DNA of 64,000 nt from Euryodendron excelsum (taxonomy: Eukaryota; Streptophyta; Magnoliopsida; Ericales; Pentaphylacaceae): contig CM065384.1 in NCBI GenBank assembly GCA_033060915.1, positions 36,487,001 to 36,551,000 of the forward strand, given 5' to 3'. Both the position numbers and the translations under genes were made by a program. Of this stretch, positions 61,001 through 63,930 are shown piece by piece; the first letter of the stretch is position 1, and each line of letters begins with the position of its first letter. Below the pieces are notes generated by a model, which saw only the letters and a list, made by a program, of their open reading frames with translations, had not been told where the DNA came from and ran no database searches.

Positions 61001-63930
61001 TTATTTCAGTTTTGAACTTCAACACTTAAGGTGAGTATTTTATATAGCGATGATTCCTGAAATTTGAATTCTTATCTGTCAATGGTGGTAAGATCTTAAT
61101 TCTGTTCAGGTATGTAAGATTTCAAAGAAGTAATAATCCCACGGCATCATTGTACTCTCATCAATGATGGTAAGAGAGGTAATGCTAGAATGCATCTAAC
61201 CTTATTTGTCAGTGAGCAAATAGTATCCTGATCAATAAGGTGATATTTGAATCCTCCTCCTAGCCACCCCAATAGGAAATCCTTTTGCAGCTTTTCCAAT
61301 CCGTAGCCATGATGGCTAGGAACATAGAAAAAAAAAAATACACAAAATAAGTAGGACAGAGTTCTCTAGTTCTCTTGATCAGAGTTAATCTCACAGCCTG
61401 AGACAAACAACACCTTTCTCATCCCATTAATCTCTCCACGAGAATCCAGCCTTAGATAAATGTTGCTCCACAAAAATGTTTCCCTTAGCTTCAACGTAAG
61501 CTAGACATTTTATTGAAAAAAATTAACCAAAATGAAAATCCCAGATTTGTCAAAAATGAAAATAATACATCCACATGAGCGAAAGAAGTGTATCAAACTA
61601 CAACGCAATGCAACACCAATGTTGGTAAAAGAAATGGGATTGTCATCATTTGCCTGATTTCTTTTTGCTTCCTAACAGACCTTTGTGTGAAAGATGCATC
61701 TGATGAAATACTGGTCTGAGTACAAGAAGCAACAGTGCAATGCAAATACAATTTCACCATGCCATACGAATGTTGGTAGTTTGCATAGAATATAATCATT
61801 TGCCCCCAAGTGTTTGCTTCCCAACACCATATTTTACCTTTGTGTCAACAATCATCAAACAAGACACCCGAGTATAAAGGAAGAGTGCAATCGCAATAAA
61901 ATTTTCCTGGGTGCATTTAACATTATTTGAAAATCTCATTATCAATGTATCATGCCCCTTGGATATAACAAATCTAGGTATGTGTTATTAATGTATGTAA
62001 ATCATTCTAATATTTTTACAAATATTAAAGGGGATGACATATTGATAACGGAGAAGAAAGAATAGAAGTCTAATACAAATTCTAGTGATTCAAGGATTTG
62101 AAGACGGAAAATTTACTCAAGATATTATATTTAATGTCATTAAACAAGACACACTGATGGATCCATCACACGTCATGAATTCAACACGCATATAGATAAT
62201 TGCTCCATACTGGTAGATACTCAGACCAACTGTAAACATACCCCATCATGCCGTAGCGAACAGGTGTGGCATGCATGCAAGAACATGACAAAAGAAATTG
62301 AATCCTTCAGATTAAAACTTACCACAGCCATTTTCCTTTTGTGAGCCCCTCTTTTAGATAGGCAGCAGCATGCTCCCTTCTGGCTCTTTTTTCAGCTGAT
62401 GGTGCTTTTGATGTATTGATGCATGCCTGGAAAAGTTAAAATCACATTAGTGAATTTCATTTCTCTGTCCTCAGCCAAAGGAACAAGTCTCAACTGCTCT
62501 CAAAGGTCAAAACTTCAATTTCTCAATATTTAACAAGAAAAAACTTTGGAATGGAAATATCATGAAATTATTCCCTTAAAAAAGGCAGCAGAACTTCTGC
62601 CATATCCACATGACAATTAATGCAGTTATACGAAAAGTCAAATTTGATTATAGACTTCTTTCGATTCCATTAACTTGAACGTGCCAAAGTTAAATCCACA
62701 CAGTAACCAAAAAACAAATTAGAGCACAGAGCATCAATGCTAGAACTGAAATGCAAGTAAGAAATTTCTGCATAACTACCAGATAAAAGACAAGAGCTGT
62801 GAGTTCCACCAAACCACGCTGCGAGCTTGTCAAGTTTCCACACTTATCATCTTTGGTTGTGTCACTCCTGAAAACGTAATGTATTCACATGAACAACTAT
62901 AGAACTCCTTCAGGAACTTCAAAGAGACAGAATAATGAAAACAAAAACTCACCAGGGGAGATTGTTACTGCAAATATTACTTTGATCTAGCTCCTTCCCG
63001 ACAACATCTAGAAGTTGTTCTACTAAAGCACTCCCATCAGCAGCACCCCTAGTGAAGTTTAGTTGTAACCTAGCATATAAAATAAGTGCATCCTGCAAAA
63101 ACAAAAGCAAACAAATAAATAAATCACTTCCAATCTCTATAAATAGATATAGAAAACTAATTAACACATTGATAACCAACCTTTAGACCACGGTCATGGG
63201 TTGTTGTCCAACAACGGAACACAAACTGCTTCACAGCATCATGGATTTCCAAGGACTGACAGCCCAAATTTGGACCATCCTTCAACAAGTATGTGTTGAT
63301 GCACTCCACTAGCTTACGTGAAATCTTTCCCTCAACCCTGAAAATGTAATGGTAAAGAAAGAGGTTGCACGTAATACCACTTCCAGAAGGAAACTTTAGA
63401 AATACATGACACATAACAGACAAAAAAAAGCAAAAGCAAATGCAAAAGAGGACACATTTCTAATATACCTTACAAAAGAGAAAATCTTAACAAACCCTCT
63501 GACGATGTCTTCTCGGAGGTTATCTGGAAAATCTCCCGGAGGATTTTCAAGAAGTGACTGGAGTGTCAAGATGCAACGAAACACATCCTCTTTGGGATTC
63601 GATTGGATACTATTCTTCCCACTCAAACTTGTCTGCACCTTTTCCATGTATAAAAGCACCAGACCTTGATAAAGTGAATTACGATAATATAAGAAAACTG
63701 AGAAATGAAAATATTCAAAAACATCCCCAGGCATGGTGTATAAGGTACAAGACAAGAGGGCGACTCACTGGAATAGACACGCTTCCTCATGTGAAATCGA
63801 TAATCTCTCACTGCCAAAAGATGCCGGAGGATAATCCCGTACTCAGACTGAAAGCTGGGGACGTCTTTCAAGACTTCCAAGATGTGATTGAAAAGCAGTT
63901 TCACCACAGATAACAGAAGCAAATTCTTGC
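2523..63930 (-). CDS. ATM: ATM checkpoint kinase, internal part (42 exons, solenoid region only)
   Basis: This is the serine/threonine protein kinase ATM, which is nuclear, is recruited to DNA double-strand breaks through MRE11-RAD50-NBS1, and in plants signals through H2AX and SOG1. I joined 42 exons by GT-AG junctions and phase; they total 5333 nt and stay open for about 1777 codons. The encoded segment is the helical HEAT-repeat solenoid. Recognisable stretches include [18 protein letters not shown] at the start, [69 protein letters not shown] and [18 protein letters not shown] at the end. The last of these lies just before the FAT domain in the family. The first exon starts with two bases of a split codon, so upstream exons lie off the right edge. 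FAT, kinase and FATC lie off the left edge. Exons make up under 9 % of the 61.4-kb span. I saw no frameshift or stop, so the gene appears intact here. Family assignment is from remembered plant ATM sequence, not a search. Confidence 0.96.
2667..5355 (-). other. ATM intron between window exons 41 and 42
   Basis: This 2689-bp intron contains one MITE (3239-3511). The rest (3.5-5.3 kb) is AT-rich without a recognised element; the small frames there are not genes. Confidence 0.6.
3239..3511. mobile_element. hAT-like MITE, ~273 bp
   Basis: The ends GGTCCGTTTGGTAATG and, inverted, GGGTCTATTTGGTAAATG are the common TGGTA-type hAT MITE termini. The interior is rich in AAAAACAAA words that can pair with TTTGTTTTT. 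No TSD is clear. Confidence 0.7.
5356..5479 (-). CDS. ATM: ATM window exon 41
   Basis: The acceptor is CTTTCAG and the donor is GTACTT. It encodes [10 protein letters not shown] then [18 protein letters not shown]. Confidence 0.95.
5661..5778 (-). CDS. ATM: ATM window exon 40
   Basis: The donor is GTATCC and the acceptor is TTGTCAG. It encodes [18 protein letters not shown] and [16 protein letters not shown] second AG (CTCAAG) six bases inside would drop two codons without a frameshift. Confidence 0.92.
5866..6740. mobile_element. Mutator-like non-autonomous element with ~240-bp inverted arms
   Basis: The arms at 5866 to about 6110 and about 6495 to 6740 are inverted copies with roughly 85-90 % identity by eye, starting G(A/G)(A/G)CAAATTACATC. 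They are flanked by a perfect 9-bp TSD TATATTTTA (5857-5865 and 6741-6749). The 9-bp TSD and long arms fit a MULE-type element. The middle of about 380 bp is AT-rich and non-coding. Confidence 0.93.
6951..7080 (-). mobile_element. L1-type LINE 3' end
   Basis: The minus strand ends GAATAAAGTTGCTTACTTATC followed by an A/T-rich tail. It is related to the L1 3' ends at 27978-28260 and 31055-31200 (the GTATAC..TGTAC..GGTGAC words). Confidence 0.65.
8765..8840. repeat. C44 homopolymer, A run and (AAT)n
   Basis: Forty-four consecutive C (8765-8808) are followed by an A run and an AAT array to 8840. In the ATM transcript this is an uninterrupted G44 tract. Confidence 0.97.
8920..8989 (-). CDS. ATM: ATM window exon 39
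   Basis: The acceptor is GTTGTAG and the donor is GTAGAT. It encodes [16 protein letters not shown] and DQERKFD plus one base. The donor is followed 111 bases downstream by a 44-base G run in the transcript. Confidence 0.9.
8990..9534 (-). other. ATM intron between window exons 38 and 39
   Basis: This is 545 bp with no recognisable element. Confidence 0.55.
9535..9606 (-). CDS. ATM: ATM window exon 38
   Basis: The acceptor is AACCAG and the donor is GTTAGT. It is 24 codons, GILSTGKGQ then [15 protein letters not shown]. Confidence 0.93.
9951..10325. mobile_element. hAT-like MITE, 375 bp
   Basis: The ends AGGCTCCGTTTGG and, inverted, AAGGCCCTGTTTGG are the common plant hAT-type termini. The flanks AGAGATTT (9943-9950) and ATAGATTT (10326-10333) match at seven of eight, an 8-bp TSD. 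Self-complementary GGAAC/GTTCC words fill the interior. Confidence 0.88.
10399..10766. repeat. 184-bp tandem duplication
   Basis: Units begin GATGGCAAAATTG at 10399 and GATAGTAAAATTG at 10583 and stay colinear to the end, with about 10 % differences by eye. Confidence 0.95.
12198..12410 (-). CDS. ATM: ATM window exon 37
   Basis: The acceptor is CTGCAG and the donor is GTGAGT. It is 71 codons from [15 protein letters not shown] to [17 protein letters not shown] and ITSQTIR. Confidence 0.95.
12513..12705 (-). CDS. ATM: ATM window exon 36
   Basis: The acceptor is TTGCAG and the donor is GTATAA. It encodes [30 protein letters not shown] and ALVSDFISR. Confidence 0.95.
12706..14110 (-). other. 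ATM intron between window exons 35 and 36
   Basis: This 1405-bp intron holds a SINE-like segment between two roughly 33-bp direct repeats (12837-13048). A (CA)-rich patch lies near 13628-13650. No gene is seen. Confidence 0.6.
12837..13048 (-). mobile_element. SINE-like segment between 33-bp direct repeats
   Basis: CCCTAACAATGC(A/C)TATCAA..GCTCTCCAACA flanks both sides (12840-12870 and 13017-13048). In between, the minus strand reads TTAGCTCAAGTTGGGACC and GTGTTCAACTC, similar to tRNA A and B boxes. The arrangement could instead be a relic of another short element. Confidence 0.45.
14111..14157 (-). CDS. ATM: ATM window exon 35 (47 nt)
   Basis: The acceptor is TTTGCAG and the donor is GTGCTT. 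It encodes [14 protein letters not shown] and ends two bases into a codon that becomes Ser with exon 36. Skipping it would shift the frame. Confidence 0.92.
14186..14208. repeat. (AG)n microsatellite serving as pyrimidine tract of exon 35
   Basis: In the transcript this is a (CU)n run ending 28 bases before the exon 35 acceptor, where a branch point and pyrimidine tract would lie. Confidence 0.8.
14301..14399 (-). CDS. ATM: ATM window exon 34
   Basis: The acceptor is TTGTCAG and the donor is GTTTAT. It is 33 codons, [13 protein letters not shown] then [17 protein letters not shown]. Confidence 0.94.
14603..14743 (-). CDS. ATM: ATM window exon 33
   Basis: The acceptor is GTCCAG and the donor is GTATGT. 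It is 47 codons with [12 protein letters not shown] and [11 protein letters not shown]. Confidence 0.94.
14838..14979 (-). CDS. ATM: ATM window exon 32
   Basis: The acceptor is TTATAG and the donor is GTCTAT. It completes Asn and encodes [18 protein letters not shown] and [11 protein letters not shown]. Confidence 0.95.
15169..15197. repeat. (TTTTC)n microsatellite
   Basis: About five TTTTC units occur in a row inside an ATM intron. Confidence 0.95.
15727..15918 (-). mobile_element. Short LTR (180 bp) with tRNA primer-binding site; TRIM or copia 5' end
   Basis: On the minus strand an LTR at 15918-15739 begins TGTTGGAATTAG, includes GTCCCACATCGG, and ends TTTTTACA. It is followed at once by TGGTATCAGAGC (15738-15727), an exact initiator-Met tRNA primer-binding site. 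The tiny LTR suits a TRIM or small copia element. I could not find the second LTR to the left, so the element is probably truncated. Confidence 0.85.
17026..17283. repeat. 129-bp tandem duplication
   Basis: The segment AGTGAC(C/T)..CTGATTTGAGAAAGAGG occurs at 17026 and again 129 bases later, each followed by AGAAGACAGGAAGGAGACTGG. The units are purine-rich on this strand and pyrimidine-rich in the ATM transcript. Confidence 0.85.
17878..18237. mobile_element. Solo LTR, 360 bp, probably Ty3/gypsy
   Basis: It runs from TGTCACGCCGC to GGGATTTTACA on the plus strand, flanked by perfect 5-bp TSDs ATGGC (17873-17877 and 18238-18242). On the minus strand it starts TGTAAAATCCC and ends GGCGTGACA, as many plant gypsy LTRs do. 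The orientation is therefore uncertain. No internal domain remains. Confidence 0.85.
18447..18574 (-). CDS. ATM: ATM window exon 31
   Basis: The acceptor is TGTGCAG and the donor is GTGAGT. It encodes [18 protein letters not shown] and [18 protein letters not shown]. Confidence 0.95.
18734..18803 (-). CDS. ATM: ATM window exon 30
   Basis: The acceptor is TTTGTAG and the donor is GTGATG. It encodes [12 protein letters not shown] and [10 protein letters not shown]. Confidence 0.94.
18895..19016 (-). CDS. ATM: ATM window exon 29
   Basis: The acceptor is TTTGCAG and the donor is GTGAAA. It encodes [17 protein letters not shown] and [18 protein letters not shown], and ends two bases into a Met codon. 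Confidence 0.95.
19255..19296. repeat. (GC)n(GA)n microsatellite
   Basis: A GCGCGCGCGCGC run at 19255-19266 is followed by CC and (GA)n to 19296. An alternating GC run of this length can adopt Z-DNA. Confidence 0.95.
19792..20154 (+). mobile_element. hAT-like MITE, CAAGGA family, copy 1
   Basis: This 363-bp element begins CAAGGATCAAAATTTC and ends AATTTTGTTCCTTG. It has a perfect 8-bp TSD CCTCAAAC at 19784-19791 and 20155-20162. The internal GTTTCGGAAAC-type words are the same as in copies 2-4. Confidence 0.94.
22001..22077. repeat. (GT)n(GA)n microsatellite
   Basis: (GT) fills 22001-22054 with one TTT interruption, followed by (GA) at 22055-22077. In the ATM transcript it reads (CU)n(CA)n; intronic CA repeats are known hnRNP L binding sites. 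Confidence 0.98.
23480..24078 (+). mobile_element. L1-type LINE 3' portion, opposite to ATM
   Basis: Plus-strand frames give [18 protein letters not shown] followed by [15 protein letters not shown], the C-terminal part of plant L1 ORF2. The 3' tail runs ATATATTTCTTTACAG..ACTTATCAAAAATAAATAAAAT, ending near 24078. The 5' boundary is a guess. It is the only LINE here antisense to ATM. Confidence 0.7.
25483..25895 (+). mobile_element. Solo LTR, copia-like, 413 bp
   Basis: It runs from TGATGTAGAAC to CTGCGTCA and is flanked by perfect 5-bp TSDs TTAAT (25478-25482 and 25896-25900). A TATA box CTATATATAG lies near 25743. The upstream part is a pyrimidine-rich U3-like stretch with TTACTTGTTCACCACTCC repeats. 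No primer-binding site follows, so it is a solo LTR. Confidence 0.85.
26109..26294 (-). CDS. ATM: ATM window exon 28
   Basis: The acceptor is TTTCAG and the donor is GTTTGC. It is 62 codons with [28 protein letters not shown] and [13 protein letters not shown], all hallmarks of plant ATM. Confidence 0.96.
26689..26808 (-). CDS. ATM: ATM window exon 27
   Basis: The acceptor is TTTGCAG and the donor is GTGGGC. It is 40 codons with [15 protein letters not shown] and NLNWVAK. The next intron (26295-26688) shows nothing recognisable. Confidence 0.95.
26942..27016 (-). CDS. ATM: ATM window exon 26
   Basis: The acceptor is TTTGCAG and the donor is GTAATG. It is 25 codons with [18 protein letters not shown]. 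Confidence 0.94.
27214..27277 (-). CDS. ATM: ATM window exon 25
   Basis: The acceptor is CTCCAG and the donor is GTGACA. It completes Arg and encodes [15 protein letters not shown]. Confidence 0.93.
27358..27404 (-). CDS. ATM: ATM window exon 24 (47 nt)
   Basis: The acceptor is CATGCAG and the donor is GTACTA. It encodes [15 protein letters not shown] plus two bases of Arg, a strongly conserved plant ATM segment. Confidence 0.94.
27978..28260 (-). mobile_element. L1-type LINE 3' end
   Basis: Reading the minus strand, the segment ends AATCACTCTTACTTCTC followed by an A-rich tail (the T run at 27982-28000), as plant L1 3' ends do. It is homologous to 31055-31200 and related to 6951-7080. Confidence 0.65.
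28333..28790. repeat. Dispersed repeat, copy 1
   Basis: The ends AATATACATCTACGAAGCAT and a loosely inverted GTGCTTCTTAGATATATATT suggest terminal inverted repeats. The interior has GTGTCCGAAACAT and GTGTCCGAGTGTC words. The right half is shared with 32040-32555. No TSD was found. Confidence 0.5.
29891..30047 (-). CDS. ATM: ATM window exon 23
   Basis: The acceptor is TTCCAG and the donor is GTATTT. It completes Cys and encodes [25 protein letters not shown] and [15 protein letters not shown] (CT)n run lies 13 bases into the following intron. Confidence 0.95.
30784..30850 (+). mobile_element. SINE-like fragment
   Basis: GAGTGGCGCC..CAGGGTTCAAGTCTC holds a good B-box match (GGTTCAAGTC) and a weak A box, as in tRNA-derived SINEs. 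It is too short and divergent to be sure. Confidence 0.4.
31055..31200 (-). mobile_element. L1-type LINE 3' end
   Basis: On the minus strand this is a 3'-UTR-like segment ending ATTCTTACTTCTGTG followed by an A run (the T run at 31052-31060). It matches the segment at 27978-28110, including the GTATAC..TGTGT and GAAGATC words. Confidence 0.6.
32040..32555. repeat. Dispersed repeat, copy 2
   Basis: The right part (AAGCCTGTCCAGTTCTA..ATGTCGTACTTCTCAG) aligns with 28620-28780. The family resembles plant repeats with alternating GTGTCCG/CGGACAC words. The class and ends are uncertain. Confidence 0.45.
33604..35005 (+). mobile_element. Solo LTR, SIRE-like Ty1/copia, 1402 bp
   Basis: It runs from TGTTAAC to GCCAACA and is flanked by perfect 5-bp TSDs ACCAC (33599-33603 and 35006-35010). 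The head GATTTTGATGATAACTAAA and the tail AATTCACCCCCCT..CTCGGGTTG are typical of SIRE-type copia LTRs. No primer-binding site follows, so this is a solo LTR. It has an internal 70-bp duplication (33809 and 33879) and a cluster of GTGTCGACAC palindromes. Confidence 0.9.
34133..34305. repeat. Cluster of TGTCGACA palindromes inside the solo LTR
   Basis: GTGTCGACACAT or one-to-two-base variants occur six times in about 170 bp (near 34133, 34158, 34202, 34225, 34273 and 34294), spaced by GAATTTGAT-type linkers. In an LTR this would be the U3 region, so the boxes may have been promoter elements (inference). Confidence 0.75.
36022..36149 (-). CDS. ATM: ATM window exon 22
   Basis: The acceptor is AAATAG and the donor is GTGGGT. 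It encodes [12 protein letters not shown] then [18 protein letters not shown], a typical HEAT repeat, and [13 protein letters not shown]. It ends two bases into a Cys codon. Confidence 0.95.
36430..36555 (-). CDS. ATM: ATM window exon 21
   Basis: The acceptor is TTGGCAG and the donor is GTGACT. It is 42 codons, including [17 protein letters not shown]. Confidence 0.94.
36963..37097 (+). mobile_element. tRNA-derived SINE with 11-bp TSD
   Basis: AGTAAATATAT occurs at both 36952-36962 and 37098-37108. Between them, GGTTAGCCCA..AGTGGCG resembles an A box and GATTCGACTCC a B box. The unit ends in an A-rich tail. The length (135 bp), the tail and the long TSD fit a plant SINE. Confidence 0.8.
38672..39021 (+). 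mobile_element. hAT-like MITE, CAAGGA family, copy 2
   Basis: This 350-bp element begins CAAGGATCAAAATTT and ends TTTTGTTCCTTG. The 8-bp flanks are CTCACAAC and CTCGTAAC, six of eight, and both differences are transitions. Confidence 0.88.
41126..41290 (-). CDS. ATM: ATM window exon 20
   Basis: The acceptor is TTTGCAG and the donor is GTATGT. It is 55 codons, including [18 protein letters not shown]. Confidence 0.94.
41525..41596 (-). CDS. ATM: ATM window exon 19
   Basis: The acceptor is CTTTCAG and the donor is GTACTG. It is 24 codons, including [12 protein letters not shown], which continues the exon 18 motif as in plant ATM. Confidence 0.93.
41710..42313 (-). CDS. ATM: ATM window exon 18 (604 nt, largest)
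   Basis: The acceptor is CTTTCAG and the donor is GTACGT. It provides 201 uninterrupted codons, including [18 protein letters not shown], an acidic plant ATM stretch [13 protein letters not shown], and [18 protein letters not shown]. The acidic segment is in a predicted loop between HEAT helices (inference). This exon alone identifies the gene family. Confidence 0.97.
42314..42899 (-). other. ATM intron between window exons 17 and 18
   Basis: This is 586 bp. It contains a C-rich then A-rich run near 42728-42765 (CCCCCCACCCCCC followed by about 19 A). No element boundary is visible. Confidence 0.55.
42900..43087 (-). CDS. ATM: ATM window exon 17
   Basis: The acceptor is TTTTTAG and the donor is GTAGTC. 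It encodes [18 protein letters not shown] and [10 protein letters not shown], and ends two bases into an Arg codon. Confidence 0.93.
43170..43259 (-). CDS. ATM: ATM window exon 16
   Basis: The acceptor is GTTGTAG and the donor is GTGGTA. It is 30 codons, starting [10 protein letters not shown] and including [13 protein letters not shown]. Confidence 0.92.
43349..43510 (-). CDS. ATM: ATM window exon 15
   Basis: The acceptor is CATGCAG and the donor is GTTAAT. It is 54 codons with [18 protein letters not shown] and DASEAVEEW. Confidence 0.94.
43511..44461 (-). other. ATM intron between window exons 14 and 15
   Basis: This is 951 bp of AT-rich sequence with no recognisable element or open frame. 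Confidence 0.6.
44462..44533 (-). CDS. ATM: ATM window exon 14
   Basis: The acceptor is TGTGCAG and the donor is GTTTGC. It is 24 codons, including [18 protein letters not shown]. Confidence 0.94.
44798..45146 (+). mobile_element. hAT-like MITE, CAAGGA family, copy 3
   Basis: This 349-bp element begins CAAGGACCAAATTTC and ends TTTGTTCCTTG. It has a perfect 8-bp TSD GTGGAAAC at 44790-44797 and 45147-45154. Confidence 0.93.
45155..45240 (+). mobile_element. 3'-end fragment of an older CAAGGA-family MITE
   Basis: The segment GTGTTCCACTC..ATAAACAAAGG..TTTTGTTCCT matches the 3' third of the intact copies with many changes. Copy 3 appears to have inserted into this older copy. Confidence 0.5.
45392..45754 (-). 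mobile_element. hAT-like MITE, CAAGGA family, copy 4
   Basis: This 363-bp element is the inverse orientation of copies 1-3. It begins CAAGG and ends CTTG, with 8-bp flanks ACACCAAA (45384-45391) and ACGCCAAA (45755-45762), seven of eight matching. The interior is dominated by repeated GAAAC/GTTTC words. It is non-coding. Confidence 0.9.
46533..46782. repeat. 125-bp tandem duplication across the exon 13 donor
   Basis: Two units at 46533-46657 and 46658-46782 are nearly identical apart from a base near the middle and the few bases at the ends. The right unit contains the last 18 coding bases of exon 13 and its donor. The left unit copies both into the intron. The low divergence suggests a recent event. 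Confidence 0.95.
46765..46813 (-). CDS. ATM: ATM window exon 13 (49 nt)
   Basis: The acceptor is CAAGCAG and the donor is GTAAGT. It encodes [13 protein letters not shown] after RLPSVSV. Its last 18 bases and its donor lie in a 125-bp tandem duplication, so a second identical donor sits at 46634-46639. Confidence 0.92.
46945..47083 (+). mobile_element. SINE-like unit with A tail
   Basis: The segment CAGTTTAACAGGTAAGTCTC..GGATCGAATTCC resembles tRNA-derived A and B boxes and ends in about 15 A at 47069-47083. No flanking duplication is clear. It could also be an unrelated A-tailed fragment. Confidence 0.4.
49008..50738 (+). mobile_element. GC-rich LTR-like element with two ~700-bp tandem copies
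   Basis: The element begins TGTCACGGG at 49008 and ends CCCGTGACA at 50730-50738. The same end sequence also occurs at 50030-50038. The segment from about 49355 to 50038 is repeated at about 50054 to 50738, an offset of about 699 bp, with moderate divergence. At the junction, 50041-50052 reads TGGTGTTAGAGC, two transitions away from the initiator-Met tRNA primer-binding site TGGTATCAGAGC. This suggests an LTR at 49008-50038 followed by a primer site and a second partial copy. It is clearly GC-richer than its surroundings. No TSD was found and no gag or pol frame is visible. Confidence 0.65.
50779..51952. repeat. A-rich intronic stretch, possible inverted-end element
   Basis: The ends GGTTGTCAAAATCAAAATTTT (left) and a loosely inverted AAATTGGGATTTCAACAAC (right) suggest old terminal inverted repeats. 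In between is a purine-rich low-complexity stretch, pyrimidine-rich in the transcript. No target-site duplication was seen. Confidence 0.3.
51940..53520 (-). mobile_element. L1-type LINE relic, reverse transcriptase region
   Basis: Broken minus-strand frames give the plant L1 RT order: the FKTRAF..LKKVL region near 53.4 kb, [15 protein letters not shown] near 53.2 kb, [14 protein letters not shown] near 53.0 kb, then [10 protein letters not shown] in the 52.1-52.4 kb part. Many stops and frameshifts show it is dead. It lies in the ATM sense orientation. The same family also forms the left end of the window. Confidence 0.85.
52141..52389. repeat. 83-bp tandem triplication inside the LINE relic
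   Basis: The unit starting CCAGGCACTTCCCCAACAG occurs at 52141, 52224 and 52307 with only a few differences. On the minus strand it carries the LINE NQALLGK motif, so the motif is present three times. Confidence 0.93.
54089..54159 (-). CDS. ATM: ATM window exon 12
   Basis: The acceptor is CTTTCAG and the donor is GTAAGT after CCATCAGT. It encodes [16 protein letters not shown] and ends two bases into a Val codon that is completed more than 7 kb away. Confidence 0.93.
54311..54352 (-). CDS. ATM: ATM window exon 11 (42 nt microexon)
   Basis: The acceptor is TGTGCAG and the donor is GTGAGT. It is exactly 14 codons, [14 protein letters not shown], continuing FSNVTSV as in plant ATM. Because its length is a multiple of three, skipping would not break the frame. 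Confidence 0.93.
54984..55712. mobile_element. 729-bp unclassified element with 11-bp inverted ends
   Basis: GTTATGTGAGT at 54984-54994 is matched by its reverse complement at 55702-55712. Inside, the minus strand carries a TATAAAGAG-type box near 55215 in a GC-richer stretch, suggesting an LTR or non-autonomous element. No matching target-site duplication was found, so the boundaries are provisional. Confidence 0.45.
56620..57085 (-). mobile_element. RTE-type non-LTR retrotransposon fragment (3' part of RT region)
   Basis: On the minus strand, broken frames read [20 protein letters not shown], then [20 protein letters not shown], then a segment like a GH-to-KTWD region. This is the C-terminal part of RTE-class reverse transcriptase, whose family form is LKGKFYRTAIRPAMLYG..ECWAVKKQH..K. 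Stops and frameshifts make it a relic. It lies in the same orientation as ATM. Confidence 0.75.
57790..57933 (-). CDS. ATM: ATM window exon 10
   Basis: The donor is GTAAGT. It encodes [18 protein letters not shown] and [18 protein letters not shown], among the clearest ATM matches. The acceptor reads ACAGCAG, so the exon may also begin three bases upstream (57936) and gain one Gln. Confidence 0.94.
58752..58975. repeat. 89-bp tandem repeat, about 2.5 copies
   Basis: The unit starts ACAATGTAAACTGACATC at 58752, 58841 and 58930. The first two units are nearly identical, and the third is cut short and lacks an internal stretch. A poly-A run precedes it. Confidence 0.9.
59303..59498. repeat. Diverged 98-bp tandem duplication
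   Basis: A segment starting GAAAGTTG(C/T)TT at 59303 recurs at 59401 with many substitutions. Both copies hold a CATTCTAGT(G/A)AAGGATGAAACCTG core. It is an old intronic duplication. Confidence 0.7.
59525..59609 (-). CDS. ATM: ATM window exon 9
   Basis: The acceptor is TTTTAAG (AAG) and the donor is GTATCT. It encodes [12 protein letters not shown] followed by a less conserved serine-rich stretch, and ends on a complete Glu codon. Confidence 0.87.
59858..59914 (-). CDS. ATM: ATM window exon 8 (57 nt)
   Basis: The acceptor is ATTGCAG and the donor is GTATGC. It is a small exon encoding [17 protein letters not shown]. Both flanking codons are split and both rebuild Arg. The upstream intron (59915-60507) shows nothing recognisable. 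Confidence 0.9.
60508..60606 (-). CDS. ATM: ATM window exon 7
   Basis: The acceptor is CTGACAG and the donor is GTGAGT. It encodes [18 protein letters not shown] and ends two bases into an Arg codon. Confidence 0.93.
60607..62322 (-). other. ATM intron between window exons 6 and 7
   Basis: This 1716-bp intron has no coding signal I can support. It holds a short imperfect duplication near 60960-61050 (a TTAAGGTGAGTATTTTAT-type segment twice). No recognisable transposon end was found. Confidence 0.6.
62323..62426 (-). CDS. ATM: ATM window exon 6
   Basis: The acceptor is TTTCCAG and the donor is GTAAGT. It encodes [18 protein letters not shown], a basic helix conserved in plant ATM, and ends in a split Trp codon. 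Confidence 0.94.
62780..62867 (-). CDS. ATM: ATM window exon 5
   Basis: The acceptor is TTTTCAG and the donor is GTAGTT. It completes the Trp codon and encodes [15 protein letters not shown]. Confidence 0.93.
62953..63092 (-). CDS. ATM: ATM window exon 4
   Basis: The acceptor is TTTGCAG and the donor is GTGAGT. It encodes [16 protein letters not shown] and continues to a split Trp codon. Confidence 0.95.
63181..63337 (-). CDS. ATM: ATM window exon 3
   Basis: The acceptor is TTTTCAG and the donor is GTTGGT. It encodes [18 protein letters not shown] and then KDGPNLG, a well-conserved plant ATM segment. It ends on a complete codon. Confidence 0.95.
63469..63664 (-). CDS. ATM: ATM window exon 2
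   Basis: The acceptor is TATCAAG (an AAG acceptor) and the donor is GTATAT. It continues the frame through [10 protein letters not shown] and [16 protein letters not shown]. The junction rebuilds [11 protein letters not shown] as in other plant ATMs. Confidence 0.93.
63769..63930 (-). CDS. ATM: ATM window exon 1
   Basis: The acceptor CTTTCAG lies right of 63930 and the donor GTGAGT left of 63769. It encodes [18 protein letters not shown], typical of the plant ATM N-terminal solenoid. It starts with two bases and ends with one base of split codons. Confidence 0.93.
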
